This document shows, one piece after another, positions 33,396-42,200 of a DNA stretch of 53,849 nucleotides. Each line of letters opens with the position of its first letter. Within the stretch, counting starts at the first letter, position 1. Made by a program: the position numbers and the translations under genes. The notes below the pieces were generated by a model. That model was given only the letters and a program-made list of their open reading frames with translations. It had not been told where the DNA came from and ran no database searches. The stretch is from JBDRNO01 sp043811005 (GTDB taxonomy: Bacteria > Bacteroidota > Bacteroidia > NORP154): the NCBI GenBank assembly GCA_043811005.1, contig JBDRNO010000301.1, positions 1 through 53,849 on the forward strand, in the 5' to 3' direction.

Positions 33396-34370
33396 TTAAA
33401 TGGAAAGTATCTCAACCATCTTCAGCAAGTTCTTATTTATTTCCTTATGATGTTTAACAGCTTTATTAAAAGGCGTATAAATAATCTGGTCTTTGTTAAC
33501 GATTCCGATCATAATGTTTGTTTTCCCTTCTAACAGAGCTTTTACTGCTGCAATACCTAACATGCTTGCCAGTACACGATCCATACAGGTAGGGCTGCCA
33601 CCTCTTTGAATATGTCCTAATATTGATACCCTTACATCATATTCATTGAATTTTTCCTTTACTTTACCGGCAACTTCAAATGCACCTCCGGCATCATCAC
33701 CTTCAGCTACTATAATAATACTGCTGCTCTTTTTCCTGCTCCATCCCTGTTGAAGCAATTTTACAAGCTGGTCAATGTGTGTTTCAGTCTCAGGTATCAA
33801 TATTGCTTCTGATCCTGAGGCAATACCGCTTCTGAGAGCAATAAACCCTGCATCCCTCCCCATAACCTCAACAATGAACAACCTGTTATGCGCATCAGCA
33901 GTATCCCTGATCCTGTCAACTGCCTCCATAACTGTATTTACAGCAGTATCATAGCCAATCGTGTAATCCGTTCCGTACATGTCATTATCTATGGTAGCCG
34001 GAATGCCGACAAAAGGAATATCAAATTTCCGGGAAAACTCATCCGCACCTTTGAATGTGCCGTCACCACCAATGGCAACTACGGCATCAATACCTTTATT
34101 GTTAAGCTGTTCTTTTGCTTTTTGCATTCCGTCAGCATTTCTGAATTGCTCGCTCCTTGCGGTTTTTAGGATTGTCCCACCCCTCTGGATAATGTTACTT
34201 ACCGAATGAGATTCCATTTTTATAAAATCACCCTCTATCATCCCATTATATCCGTTATATATTCCAAAAACTTCCAATCCATGATAAATGCCTGCTCTTA
34301 CTACCGCCCTTATACAAGCATTCATGCCGGGTGCGTCACCACCCGAGGTAAATACAGCTATTCTTTTCAT
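33396..34370 (-). CDS. pfkA: ATP-dependent 6-phosphofructokinase
   Basis: The ATG at 34370 gives 324 residues, the normal PfkA length; an in-frame start at 34397 adds nine unlikely residues. Motifs: MKRIAVFTSGGDAPGMNA (nucleotide-binding loop), GGTILKTARSEQF, AIGGDGTFKGA (GGDGT favours ATP over pyrophosphate), the catalytic PATIDND and VEVMGRDAGFIALRSGIA for fructose-6-phosphate binding. It catalyses the committed step of glycolysis in the cytosol. It lies head-to-tail with the second PPDK_N-like gene (132-bp repeat-containing gap when measured to 34397). Confidence 0.93.
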   Translation of the reverse strand: MKRIAVFTSGGDAPGMNACIRAVVRAGIYHGLEVFGIYNGYNGMIEGDFIKMESHSVSNIIQRGGTILKTARSEQFRNADGMQKAKEQLNNKGIDAVVAIGGDGTFKGADEFSRKFDIPFVGIPATIDNDMYGTDYTIGYDTAVNTVMEAVDRIRDTADAHNRLFIVEVMGRDAGFIALRSGIASGSEAILIPETETHIDQLVKLLQQGWSRKKSSSIIIVAEGDDAGGAFEVAGKVKEKFNEYDVRVSILGHIQRGGSPTCMDRVLASMLGIAAVKALLEGKTNIMIGIVNKDQIIYTPFNKAVKHHKEINKNLLKMVEILSI

Positions 34371-34403
34371 AATTGTAAAAATAATTGAAGTTATCAAATA
34401 ATA

Positions 34404-34517
34404 GTAACTACTCAGCCAAAGTGAGAAAATAAAATATTGTCACGGATTTCACTGATTTTTATAAATCCATATCCTGATTTTATCGTGATGGCTAAAAAAT
34501 ATTAGTTGAGTAGTTAC
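34404..34517. repeat. Inverted repeat GTAACTACTCA ... TGAGTAGTTAC flanking a short spacer
   Basis: Perfect 11-bp arms at 34404-34414 and 34507-34517 bracket about 92 bp that include CACGGATTTCACTGATTTTT, a phrase often repeated in Bacteroidota intergenic DNA. It looks like a small non-autonomous repeat unit between the PPDK_N-like gene and pfkA. Confidence 0.5.
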
Positions 34518-34529
34518 ATAGCATAAACA

Positions 34530-37502
34530 CTACTTCTCAAACGTTATTACAGATACACGTTTTTTCCCGTCCATCAATACCGTTAATGGCTTGTTAAATT
34601 CAACATGCTTGAAGTATTGTGTCTTATTCACAACTTTTTGTTTGTTTAAAATATTCAAATTCAAATAATCATCCGGTGAATGATGCTGCACTGAAAAATA
34701 GCCAACTTTCCTTGAAGTAATATTGTGAAAAAAATGAGAACCCAGCGAATCATCCAAAGGAAAGTCCTTCAAGCCCATCTCAATAATTACCTTTGCCCTG
34801 GAAATTTGTGGCCAAATAACAGGAATGCCTATATATTTATCTCTTGTTCCCCATCGTCCGGGACCGATTAATATATACTCTTTGTTTTTCTTTTCCATTA
34901 TATTGTTCAAGAGTTCTGCTTCCTCAGCCATTTCTTCTGTTTTTGTTCTATCAAATTCATCTATATCAATAAAGATCACATCTTTGATATGGGATAATTT
35001 ACCATTACCCATTCCCCTGTTTGAAAAGAGCAGAAGCTTGTCTCTATCAATAGAATTTTTATCTATATCAATGGTATTATCCTGACTGACTATAGGTTTG
35101 ATTTGCAGCAAGTATAAGGTTGGCAATCCATTTTCGCCTTTATTCAGATCAACGGCAAACTCGATCTCAACCGCAGACCCTAATGCTTCTTGAAATATTT
35201 GCAATAAAGATTGAAGCGATTTAGCTAATGGTATATACTCATGCTTTAAGATGTTTGCAAAATCAATAACGCGAGGTCCTTTTAAATTCAAATCCTGAAC
35301 TATTCTTTCGTTGGTAGGATCATATACCGAAGCGCAATGTTTCAGGTTCCCATACTTTTCAGCTTCATTAATATCTAACTTCACAATAGCTGCCTCTTTT
35401 CCATCATTGATAAAGTCAGGTTCTGTGTTATTAAGATCAATTGCATAAAAATTTGTTTGTGTGTTTTTTACTTTATCCTTCAATGAGTATATTTCCAGTT
35501 GCGGAAATTTTGGTGAAAAACGATGGGTTTTTTCTCCGCCAACAACATACATTCCAAAGCCAACTGCAACCAGAACAATTCCGTCTTCCGGTTTCAAGTG
35601 TAAAAAAGGATAAAAATTGTATGATTGTGCTACTCCGCTGATGTGAGGATAATATTTTTCACCATATTTATTCCCTACAACTTCCTGAATGATAACAGCC
35701 ATTTTTTCTTCTTCAAGCTTGCAATTTACAGCATCAAAATAAGCTCTTGCAGAAGGAAAAAAAACAGATGCATAAACCAATTTTATTGCTTTGACCAATT
35801 GTTCATGCCGAACTTTAATATCAGGGTGATTATTGGTAATAAAATAAGTAGAATATACACCTGAGAATGCCTGCAACAACGAATCTTCAAGAAGCCCCGA
35901 TGAGCGGATAGCCAGGGGTTTTTTCATTACTTTTAAATATTCATAAAGTTGTTTGGATAATTTATCACTAATATTTGCATTTATAAACAATTCCTTGATT
36001 TTATCATAATTCTTCTCAATATATATTTTTTTGTGAAGATTGTTGTTCTCAAAAAACTTATCAAACTCAAAAACACCGATAAATGAGGTAGGTGGAATAC
36101 TGATATTAAGCCCGGAAATGATCTTTGGAAAGTCAGTATTTTCAATAAAGTTACTCAAAAAGGATAAACCTCTCCCTTTCCCGCCTGATGACCCCCCTCC
36201 TAATCTAACAATATAGCTATTACTATTAACTATTGCGGGATGGAACTTGTTGATTACTCCTCTCCGCTTTTCCTTTCTAACAGTATTGAAAACATTAATA
36301 CATAATTCACGCATTTGCTGGACCGTCTCAAAATCATCAACAGAATATTGTTTTAAAGAATTGGCAAGAATAATTTCACCGCGAGCCATCAACCATGTAG
36401 AGAAATTATTTTTTTTTGCATGATGTAATAGTAATTCGTCAGGAATGGTTTTAAGGAGTTCTTCAAATTCAATCAAAGTTTTTGCAACACCAACCTTTTT
36501 TCCTCTTGCGTCAGTAAAAACAAAATCTCCAAACCCTAATCTATCATAGAAAAAATTTGTGATATCAAGAGATAAACTATCAGAATTTTTATAAATGAAA
36601 TTTGAGCCAATTTCAACAGCTTTTTCGGCATTTACAATATCATGAGATTGCAAAAGGGCTGGTATTGTAGGATTTAATGATCTTACATATTTTATTAATT
36701 CCACACCTGCATCTTCATCAAGCACCCCGTTTTTTTTATATTTAACATCAGAAATAACACATAACAGGTTATCCAGGTATTTATCAACAATCTCAACTGC
36801 TTCTTCGTAAGTAGTTACAAACAAAACTTTAGGTCTTACTCTCATTTTCAATATTTTATGCAATTCATCTATAACTCCAACGGCAATCACATCCTGGGTT
36901 TGAGACATAATAATTGTGTAGAGTAACGGTAAATACCTGGAATAATATTTCGCGGAATTTTCAACCAATAAAATAACGCGCACATATCCTATCTTGGTGT
37001 CTTTTTCAACATTTATTTTATCCTCAATATATTTTATCATTGCCATAAAAACCTTGGGATCACCGTTCCAGACAAATACCTTGTCGATACTTCTAATTTT
37101 TTCTGCGGCTTTATAAAAAAAAGCAAGGTCGTTGTTGATATTTGCTAATAATAATATAGGTATTTCAGGATAATGTTCGTTTATTTTCTCACTTAAATAA
37201 ATAGGAGATTCCTTTTCAACACCCGCCATTAAAATCACCAAGTCAAAATGTTGGGCATTCAGCTTTTTAAAAGCATCTTTATAAGTTGATACACTTGTAA
37301 CCCGCGGTGCAGCATATAAGTTAAGTTGTAAATACTCTCCCAAGATCTTGTCAGAGAACTGACTTTCTCCCACAATAGTGTAAGCATCATAATAAGTTGC
37401 AACCAAAAGGATTTCCTTGATTTGAAATACCATCAACTCATGGAAAATATCCCTGTCGGTCTTTTTTGTTTTGTATATCTCTGATAATGTAAACTCTTCC
37501 AT
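34530..37502 (-). CDS. Receiver-like domains + PEP/pyruvate-binding (PPDK_N) protein, copy B
   Basis: At 990 residues this is exactly as long as the paralog at 19563-22535 with the same order. Receiver-like units: ILLVATYYDAYT...FDLVILMAGV; VILLVENSAKYYSRYLP...LLCVISDVKYKKNG. PPDK_N-like segments: GGSSGGKGRGLSFLSNFI, AIRSSGLLEDSLLQAFSGVY and GPGRWGTRDKYIGIPVIWPQ. No phospho-histidine or PEP/pyruvate TIM-barrel domain was seen. It is the gene upstream of pfkA on the same strand. Two paralogs flanking GDH and glycolysis genes suggest a link to central carbon metabolism, by inference only. Confidence 0.75.
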   Translation of the reverse strand: MEEFTLSEIYKTKKTDRDIFHELMVFQIKEILLVATYYDAYTIVGESQFSDKILGEYLQLNLYAAPRVTSVSTYKDAFKKLNAQHFDLVILMAGVEKESPIYLSEKINEHYPEIPILLLANINNDLAFFYKAAEKIRSIDKVFVWNGDPKVFMAMIKYIEDKINVEKDTKIGYVRVILLVENSAKYYSRYLPLLYTIIMSQTQDVIAVGVIDELHKILKMRVRPKVLFVTTYEEAVEIVDKYLDNLLCVISDVKYKKNGVLDEDAGVELIKYVRSLNPTIPALLQSHDIVNAEKAVEIGSNFIYKNSDSLSLDITNFFYDRLGFGDFVFTDARGKKVGVAKTLIEFEELLKTIPDELLLHHAKKNNFSTWLMARGEIILANSLKQYSVDDFETVQQMRELCINVFNTVRKEKRRGVINKFHPAIVNSNSYIVRLGGGSSGGKGRGLSFLSNFIENTDFPKIISGLNISIPPTSFIGVFEFDKFFENNNLHKKIYIEKNYDKIKELFINANISDKLSKQLYEYLKVMKKPLAIRSSGLLEDSLLQAFSGVYSTYFITNNHPDIKVRHEQLVKAIKLVYASVFFPSARAYFDAVNCKLEEEKMAVIIQEVVGNKYGEKYYPHISGVAQSYNFYPFLHLKPEDGIVLVAVGFGMYVVGGEKTHRFSPKFPQLEIYSLKDKVKNTQTNFYAIDLNNTEPDFINDGKEAAIVKLDINEAEKYGNLKHCASVYDPTNERIVQDLNLKGPRVIDFANILKHEYIPLAKSLQSLLQIFQEALGSAVEIEFAVDLNKGENGLPTLYLLQIKPIVSQDNTIDIDKNSIDRDKLLLFSNRGMGNGKLSHIKDVIFIDIDEFDRTKTEEMAEEAELLNNIMEKKNKEYILIGPGRWGTRDKYIGIPVIWPQISRAKVIIEMGLKDFPLDDSLGSHFFHNITSRKVGYFSVQHHSPDDYLNLNILNKQKVVNKTQYFKHVEFNKPLTVLMDGKKRVSVITFEK

Positions 37503-37671
37503 CTTTTATTTTTTATGTAAAAATACAAAAGATATTTAGGATTAAAAAAATCAAATATCTTTAACAGAATTACAATCGAATAACAGATTACTAATTCCTA
37601 TTATCGTTATTCTGTAATCATTATACAGCTTTCTATCGATAATTTGTCGGTAATTTTTAACTTTTAATATC

Positions 37672-38199
37672 CTAATAGGTAATAATAATCGTCCCTTTTT
37701 GTTCAATGGGGGCTAAGGAGTTTTTATCAAACATAGCGCTCTGTGCGGCAACTTTTGCCTTGGTAAGCAGGTAATTATTACTTGTAGTTGACCCGGAGAT
37801 TCCCGGTACTGCTCTCATTACCAAGCCAGACCTGTTGATGGTAACTTCTACTGCTACTGTTCCTTTATCTAATGTACCAATAGAGATTATTGGTGGTTTC
37901 ACTATTGTTCTGTCCTTCATCTGGTACTTTATCAAATAATCACCTGACTGAATTGTTTTTATTTCTTCATCCAACTGTAATGATCCATCATAAGCTACAT
38001 ATTCATTAAAAAAGATAGAAGAAACATTCTTCATGTCAATTTTTTTTATCTCCATGTTCACGGCAAGGCTTAATACGTCATCTTTTATTTCAATAACAAC
38101 CCCGGTTAGTTTTTCACCCGATCTTAAAATAACATTGTGCTGGGCAATGGACAAGGAACAGGTAAAAACAAGAATTAATGAAAGGATAATTGTTTTCAT
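37672..38199 (-). CDS. Secreted protein with TonB C-terminal-like domain
   Basis: This 175-residue protein has a signal peptide (MKTIILSLILVFTCSLSIAQ) and a short beta-rich middle (VILRSGEKLTGVVIEIKDDV). The C-terminal 60 residues are TonB-C-like (VAVEVTINRSGLVMRAVPG ... KVAAQSAMFDKNSLAPIEQK ... GTIIITY). The usual TonB N-terminal membrane anchor and proline-rich stretch are absent, so it is a periplasmic TonB-C-domain protein rather than a classical energiser. It reads away from the PspC gene. Confidence 0.65.
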   Translation of the reverse strand: MKTIILSLILVFTCSLSIAQHNVILRSGEKLTGVVIEIKDDVLSLAVNMEIKKIDMKNVSSIFFNEYVAYDGSLQLDEEIKTIQSGDYLIKYQMKDRTIVKPPIISIGTLDKGTVAVEVTINRSGLVMRAVPGISGSTTSNNYLLTKAKVAAQSAMFDKNSLAPIEQKGTIIITY

Positions 38200-38353
38200 A
38201 ATAAGTTTTTTTTGTTCGCAAATTTAAAGCCATGCTCCCTGTAACCGAAGCAGTAAGTGAAATTTTATTAACAATCATAATGTTCATAAGAATTAACTTG
38301 TACATTTACCCTGGTATCATAGGTTGCAACGGAATTTTAAAAAATATTATTAT

Positions 38354-38400
38354 AACCACAGATTACACAGATAAATAGTAAATCTGTGTAATCTGTGGTT
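38354..38400. repeat. Perfect 19-bp inverted repeat upstream of the PspC gene
   Basis: AACCACAGATTACACAGAT (38354-38372) pairs perfectly with 38382-38400 across a 9-base spacer. The phrase ATCTGTGTAATCTGTGG is a common intergenic repeat in this phylum, as I recall. It may act as a terminator or mobile palindrome. Confidence 0.85.
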
Positions 38401-38447
38401 TCATTTTTTAATTAATTTGCGAAACTATATTCTTAACTTTGTGCTCC

Positions 38448-38708
38448 ATGAAAAGACTCTACAGAAACAAAAAAGAAGCCAAGATCGCAGGTATATGTGC
38501 CGGACTGGGCGATTATTTTGAAATAGACCCTGTTATTGTCCGCCTGATTTTTCTACTGGCTTTTTTTCTCGGTGGAGGGTTGATCGTATATATAATTGCT
38601 TGGGTTATAATACCAGCAGCTGATTATGGTTTGTCTATAAAGTGCAATTCATATACCCCGATTCCATCGGAACGGATTGTTGATTGCGGATTTATACTAA
38701 ATAGTTAA
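38448..38708 (+). CDS. PspC-domain membrane protein
   Basis: The ATG at 38448 gives 86 residues. MKRLYRNKKEAKIAGICAGL then GDYFEIDPVIVRLIFLLAFF and a second hydrophobic stretch to WVIIP define a PspC domain. PspC-type proteins sense envelope stress or sit in the inner membrane. The last 30 residues (after IIPAADYG) do not look like the usual charged tail and may be read-through into repeat DNA (ATTCCATCGGAACGG). Confidence 0.8.
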   Translation: MKRLYRNKKEAKIAGICAGLGDYFEIDPVIVRLIFLLAFFLGGGLIVYIIAWVIIPAADYGLSIKCNSYTPIPSERIVDCGFILNS

Positions 38709-38844
38709 TTTCGAAATCGTCAATCAGCAATTCTATAAATAATTTTGACTTTATTTTTTTTGTATATTTGTTAAAAATAATAACTTTTCTTTTTTGAAAT
38801 GTATGTGCATATTAATTTATTTTTAAAATGTAAGGAGTAATATC

Positions 38845-41394
38845 ATGAATACTAGCGAACTTATTTCAATGGCTGAATCATTACCTTTAAACTTAAAAAC
38901 TCAGCTAATTGATAGACTGTTAAATAGTTTAAATCCATCACGGAAAGAGATTGAAGAATTATGGGCAATTGAAGCTGAAAAAAGAGTTGAAGAAATAAAA
39001 ACTGGAAAAGTAAAACAAATACAACATACAGTTTTATTATTTGTGTATCTCTTCTTATTTGTAGTTATACAAGCACATTCTCAGACCTTAACAATAACTG
39101 TTACTACTACAGATGTAAGTTGTTATGGATATTGCGATGGTACAGCCATTGCAAACCCCTCCGGTGGTGTACCTCCGTATACATATTATTGGATTCCCGG
39201 GGGAGACAGCACTTCAATTGTTAACAATTTGTGTGGAGGGGCTTACTCTGTATTTGTGATCGATTCAGTTGGAGATGATGTATTTAGTAATATTACAATA
39301 TATGAACCCGCTGCTATTTACACAAGCTTTAACATCAGTATCTGCCAGGGAGATAGCGTATTTGCCGGGGGAAGCTATCATACAACAACAGGGGTTTACT
39401 ATGATACCTTAGTCGCAGCCAATGGATGCGATAGCGTAGTTATTACCGAGCTAATCGTAAACCCCTTGCCTGTAATTACTGTTTCGCCTTCCCCTGGCCT
39501 GATATGTTCTCCCGGAGATACTGTAATGTTAATTGCCAGCGGTGCGGATAGCTATTCATGGTCACCCTCATCAGGATTGGATACTACAGCAAACGATACT
39601 GTGCTGGCTTTTCCTACATCAGATACTATTTATACAATTATAGGAACAAACACATCCGGGTGCGTGGATTCAGTAACGGTTGCCGTTCAGATAATCATAG
39701 GTAGCACCGTTGCAAACTTTTCTGCATCAAGTACTTTGGTATGTGAAGGAGACGCTGTTATTTATATCAACACATCTAACGATGCTATTGGGTTTAGCTG
39801 GTCATTCCAGGGCGGAACAACTCCTGATACTACGTTTCAAAATCCGGAAGTCATATACAACTCTTCCGGGGTGTTTGATGTTACTTTAACAGCTTATGGC
39901 TGTACTACAGACAGCATAATAACTAAGGTAAATTATATTACTGTAAACCCAAGCTATTCACTCATAGAATCGGCAACGATATGCTCCAATGACAGTCTCT
40001 TCATCGGAGGTGCCTATCAGAATACATCCGGTACCTATTATGATATTTTTTCAACCGCTGATGGTTGTGATAGTATTATTGCCACTACCTTAACGGTTTC
40101 TACTGCTCCTGATGCCGGAATAGGAACGGCTGTGGATGTTTGTGATACGGAATTTTCTTTGGACTTATCAACGGTTTTAAGCGGTACTCCTGACGGTGGA
40201 GGGTCATGGAGTGATGATGATGGTTCGGGCGCTATAATACCATTTACAAATTTATTTGTTCCTATGTGGGCTGGTGCTGGTGTTTATCACTTTACCTATA
40301 CCGTGTCAGGGACATCGCCTTGTTCTGATGCTTCAGCTACTATTACTGTAACTGTTGTGGAATCGGTAGATGCAGGGACAAGCGGTGAGTTAACTGCATG
40401 TGTTTCAGCAACAACAGTAGACCTAACAACAGTTTTGGGCGGTACTCCTGATACCACTGGAACATGGTATGATGTTGATGCTACCGGAGCGTTGACCGGA
40501 AGTATTTTTAATCCTTCAACTGCCGGGCAAGGGACTTATGATTTTATTTATGTTGTTACCGCCACTTCACCATGTATTAATGATACTTCAATTGTTGCTA
40601 TTTCAGTTGTTTTACAGGCAAATGCAGGAACACCGGGAACATTGGATGTTTGTGAAACTGATTTTAGTATAGACCCTGAAACCGGCTTAGACGGTTCGCA
40701 GGATCCCGGAGGAACATGGAATGATGATGATAACTCCGGAGCATATTTTTTAGGTTTCTTCAGCCCTACGATTGCAGGACCCGGTGTATTTCACTTTACC
40801 TATACGGTCTCAGCAACCGGTTGTTCGGATGTGTCAGCAACAGTTACAATAATTGTTGCAGTATCACCATATGCAGGAACAGGGGATACACTAATTGATG
40901 TTTGTAATACCGAAACTGCCGTTGACCTTTCATCAGGGTTAAGCGACACACCCGACCCGGGTGGTACATGGACCGATGATGACGTAACAGGAGCTTTGAC
41001 AGGGGGATCGTTAAATGCAACAGCTGTTACTGCAGGTACATACCACTTTACTTATGTCGCTTCAGCTGCAGGTTGTGCTGATGATTCGGCTACCGTTACA
41101 GTTTTCGTTATCAATTGTACATCAGGTATCACAGATAATAATGAGATGCCGGAGTTGAAATTATACCCCAATCCCACAACCGGCAGGATATACATTGAGC
41201 TTGCCTTACTAAAAGGAGAAGAAGTGAAAATAGAGGTATTTAACTCGATCGGAGAGTTGATTGAGGTGGTTAATTATAAAGAAAGAGCAGTAAGATATGA
41301 AGTTGACCTGTCTTCCCTACCCGGTGGATTGTATTATGTGAAAGTTAATGCCAGGGACATACTGGTCACCAACAAAATTTCGATAATAAAGTAA
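38845..41394 (+). CDS. Chimera of an addiction-module antitoxin N-terminus and a T9SS-secreted adhesin-like protein
   Basis: This 849-residue protein begins with 59 residues matching PF09720-type antitoxins (ISMAESLPLNLKTQLIDRLL, then EIEELWAIEAEKRVEEIKTGKVKQI). It runs without a stop into a signal-peptide-like stretch (HTVLLFVYLFLFVVIQAHSQ, about 61-80). Then come an SprB-like segment (DVSCYGYCDGTA...GGVPPYTY), a PKD-like region (NFSASSTLVCEGDAVIYINT), four about 95-residue repeats (each with AGT..., V/LxxCxT, TPDxxGTW), and a C-terminal T9SS type A sorting domain (LKLYPNPTTGRIYIEL ... SLPGGLYYVKV). AAGGAG near 38832 supports ATG 38845. The internal signal lies 60 residues in, which may block or alter Sec export. 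Confidence 0.8.
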   Translation: MNTSELISMAESLPLNLKTQLIDRLLNSLNPSRKEIEELWAIEAEKRVEEIKTGKVKQIQHTVLLFVYLFLFVVIQAHSQTLTITVTTTDVSCYGYCDGTAIANPSGGVPPYTYYWIPGGDSTSIVNNLCGGAYSVFVIDSVGDDVFSNITIYEPAAIYTSFNISICQGDSVFAGGSYHTTTGVYYDTLVAANGCDSVVITELIVNPLPVITVSPSPGLICSPGDTVMLIASGADSYSWSPSSGLDTTANDTVLAFPTSDTIYTIIGTNTSGCVDSVTVAVQIIIGSTVANFSASSTLVCEGDAVIYINTSNDAIGFSWSFQGGTTPDTTFQNPEVIYNSSGVFDVTLTAYGCTTDSIITKVNYITVNPSYSLIESATICSNDSLFIGGAYQNTSGTYYDIFSTADGCDSIIATTLTVSTAPDAGIGTAVDVCDTEFSLDLSTVLSGTPDGGGSWSDDDGSGAIIPFTNLFVPMWAGAGVYHFTYTVSGTSPCSDASATITVTVVESVDAGTSGELTACVSATTVDLTTVLGGTPDTTGTWYDVDATGALTGSIFNPSTAGQGTYDFIYVVTATSPCINDTSIVAISVVLQANAGTPGTLDVCETDFSIDPETGLDGSQDPGGTWNDDDNSGAYFLGFFSPTIAGPGVFHFTYTVSATGCSDVSATVTIIVAVSPYAGTGDTLIDVCNTETAVDLSSGLSDTPDPGGTWTDDDVTGALTGGSLNATAVTAGTYHFTYVASAAGCADDSATVTVFVINCTSGITDNNEMPELKLYPNPTTGRIYIELALLKGEEVKIEVFNSIGELIEVVNYKERAVRYEVDLSSLPGGLYYVKVNARDILVTNKISIIK

Positions 41395-41618
41395 ACATTC
41401 AAATTTTCAAACATAAATAAAGAGATTTATTTGCATGTATAAGATATTGATTGATAATATCTTATCATATTTTACATGAAGTTTTTGTACAGGTTATATT
41501 GAAATAATAAAGCCGTTTATATGTCCTTTTTATAATTTTAGTATTTAAAAAAATGAATTAAGGTTTTATTAATTCAATTATTATATTTAAATTTGCCAAA
41601 ATTTTTTAAATAAATATT
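41395..41618 (+). promoter_or_regulatory. Long AT-rich 5' region of the cold-shock gene
   Basis: These 224 bp hold no gene. Cold-shock genes often have long leaders that sense temperature; TTTTGTACAGG near 41480 and runs of A/T are present, but no defined riboswitch could be assigned. Confidence 0.3.
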
Positions 41619-41810
41619 ATGAAAGAAGGAAAAGTAAAATTTTTTAACGAATCCAAAGGATTTGGATTTATTAAAGACAAAGAAACTGAAAAAGAATACT
41701 TCGTGCATGTAACAGGTTGTATTGATGAGATCAAAGAAGATGATGATGTCACTTTTGAGTTGAAAGAAGGAAGAAAAGGATTAAATGCTGTGGATGTAAA
41801 GCTAGCCTAG
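41619..41810 (+). CDS. Cold-shock-domain protein (CspA family)
   Basis: This 63-residue single CSD protein has KVKFFNESKGFGFI (RNP1 KGFGFI) and YFVHVTGC (RNP2-like VHV) plus the LKEGRKGLNAVDV end. It binds single-stranded RNA/DNA as an RNA chaperone. It is slightly short (63 versus about 65-70) but complete. It is probably monocistronic, with a long leader and a repeat-rich region behind it. Confidence 0.9.
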   Translation: MKEGKVKFFNESKGFGFIKDKETEKEYFVHVTGCIDEIKEDDDVTFELKEGRKGLNAVDVKLA

Positions 41811-42146
41811 TCTAAGTTTTTTCCAGTTATTTTCATGTTTGAAGAATCCTGTTTTTTTAAGACGGGTTCATTATCTTTTATATAAAGAGCTATTTATAAT
41901 ATAATAGCTGCGGGGTTTGTATTGCCATAACTTTAACAAGCCGTTCGGCTGAGCTCAGGTCGAAGCCCAAAACCAAAAGGATTTTATATTAAAGATAGTT
42001 ATGTCTCTCGCAATCCCGATCCTGGTAACTCCCGATAGCTATTGGGAAGCAAAGATTATTTTTTGCAATATTGCGATCTACAGCATTCGCTATGGAATAC
42101 TTTGTCCGCCAACTGAAGGATTGGTAAATTTTGATTTTTAAGTCTA
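41811..42146. repeat. Cluster of decayed palindromic repeats
   Basis: This stretch without a gene contains three palindrome types: GTTCGGCTGAGCTCAGGTCG (41944-41963), TCCCGATAGCTATTGGGAA (42030-42048) and TCCGCCAACTGAAGGA (42105-42120, a damaged copy of the 15200 palindrome). These are typical Bacteroidota interspersed palindromes. No ORF or RNA gene was recognised. Confidence 0.6.
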
Positions 42147-42200
42147 TTGTATTTCATAAAAAAATATAGAAGAGGTATCAAAAATGAATACAGGCGAAAG

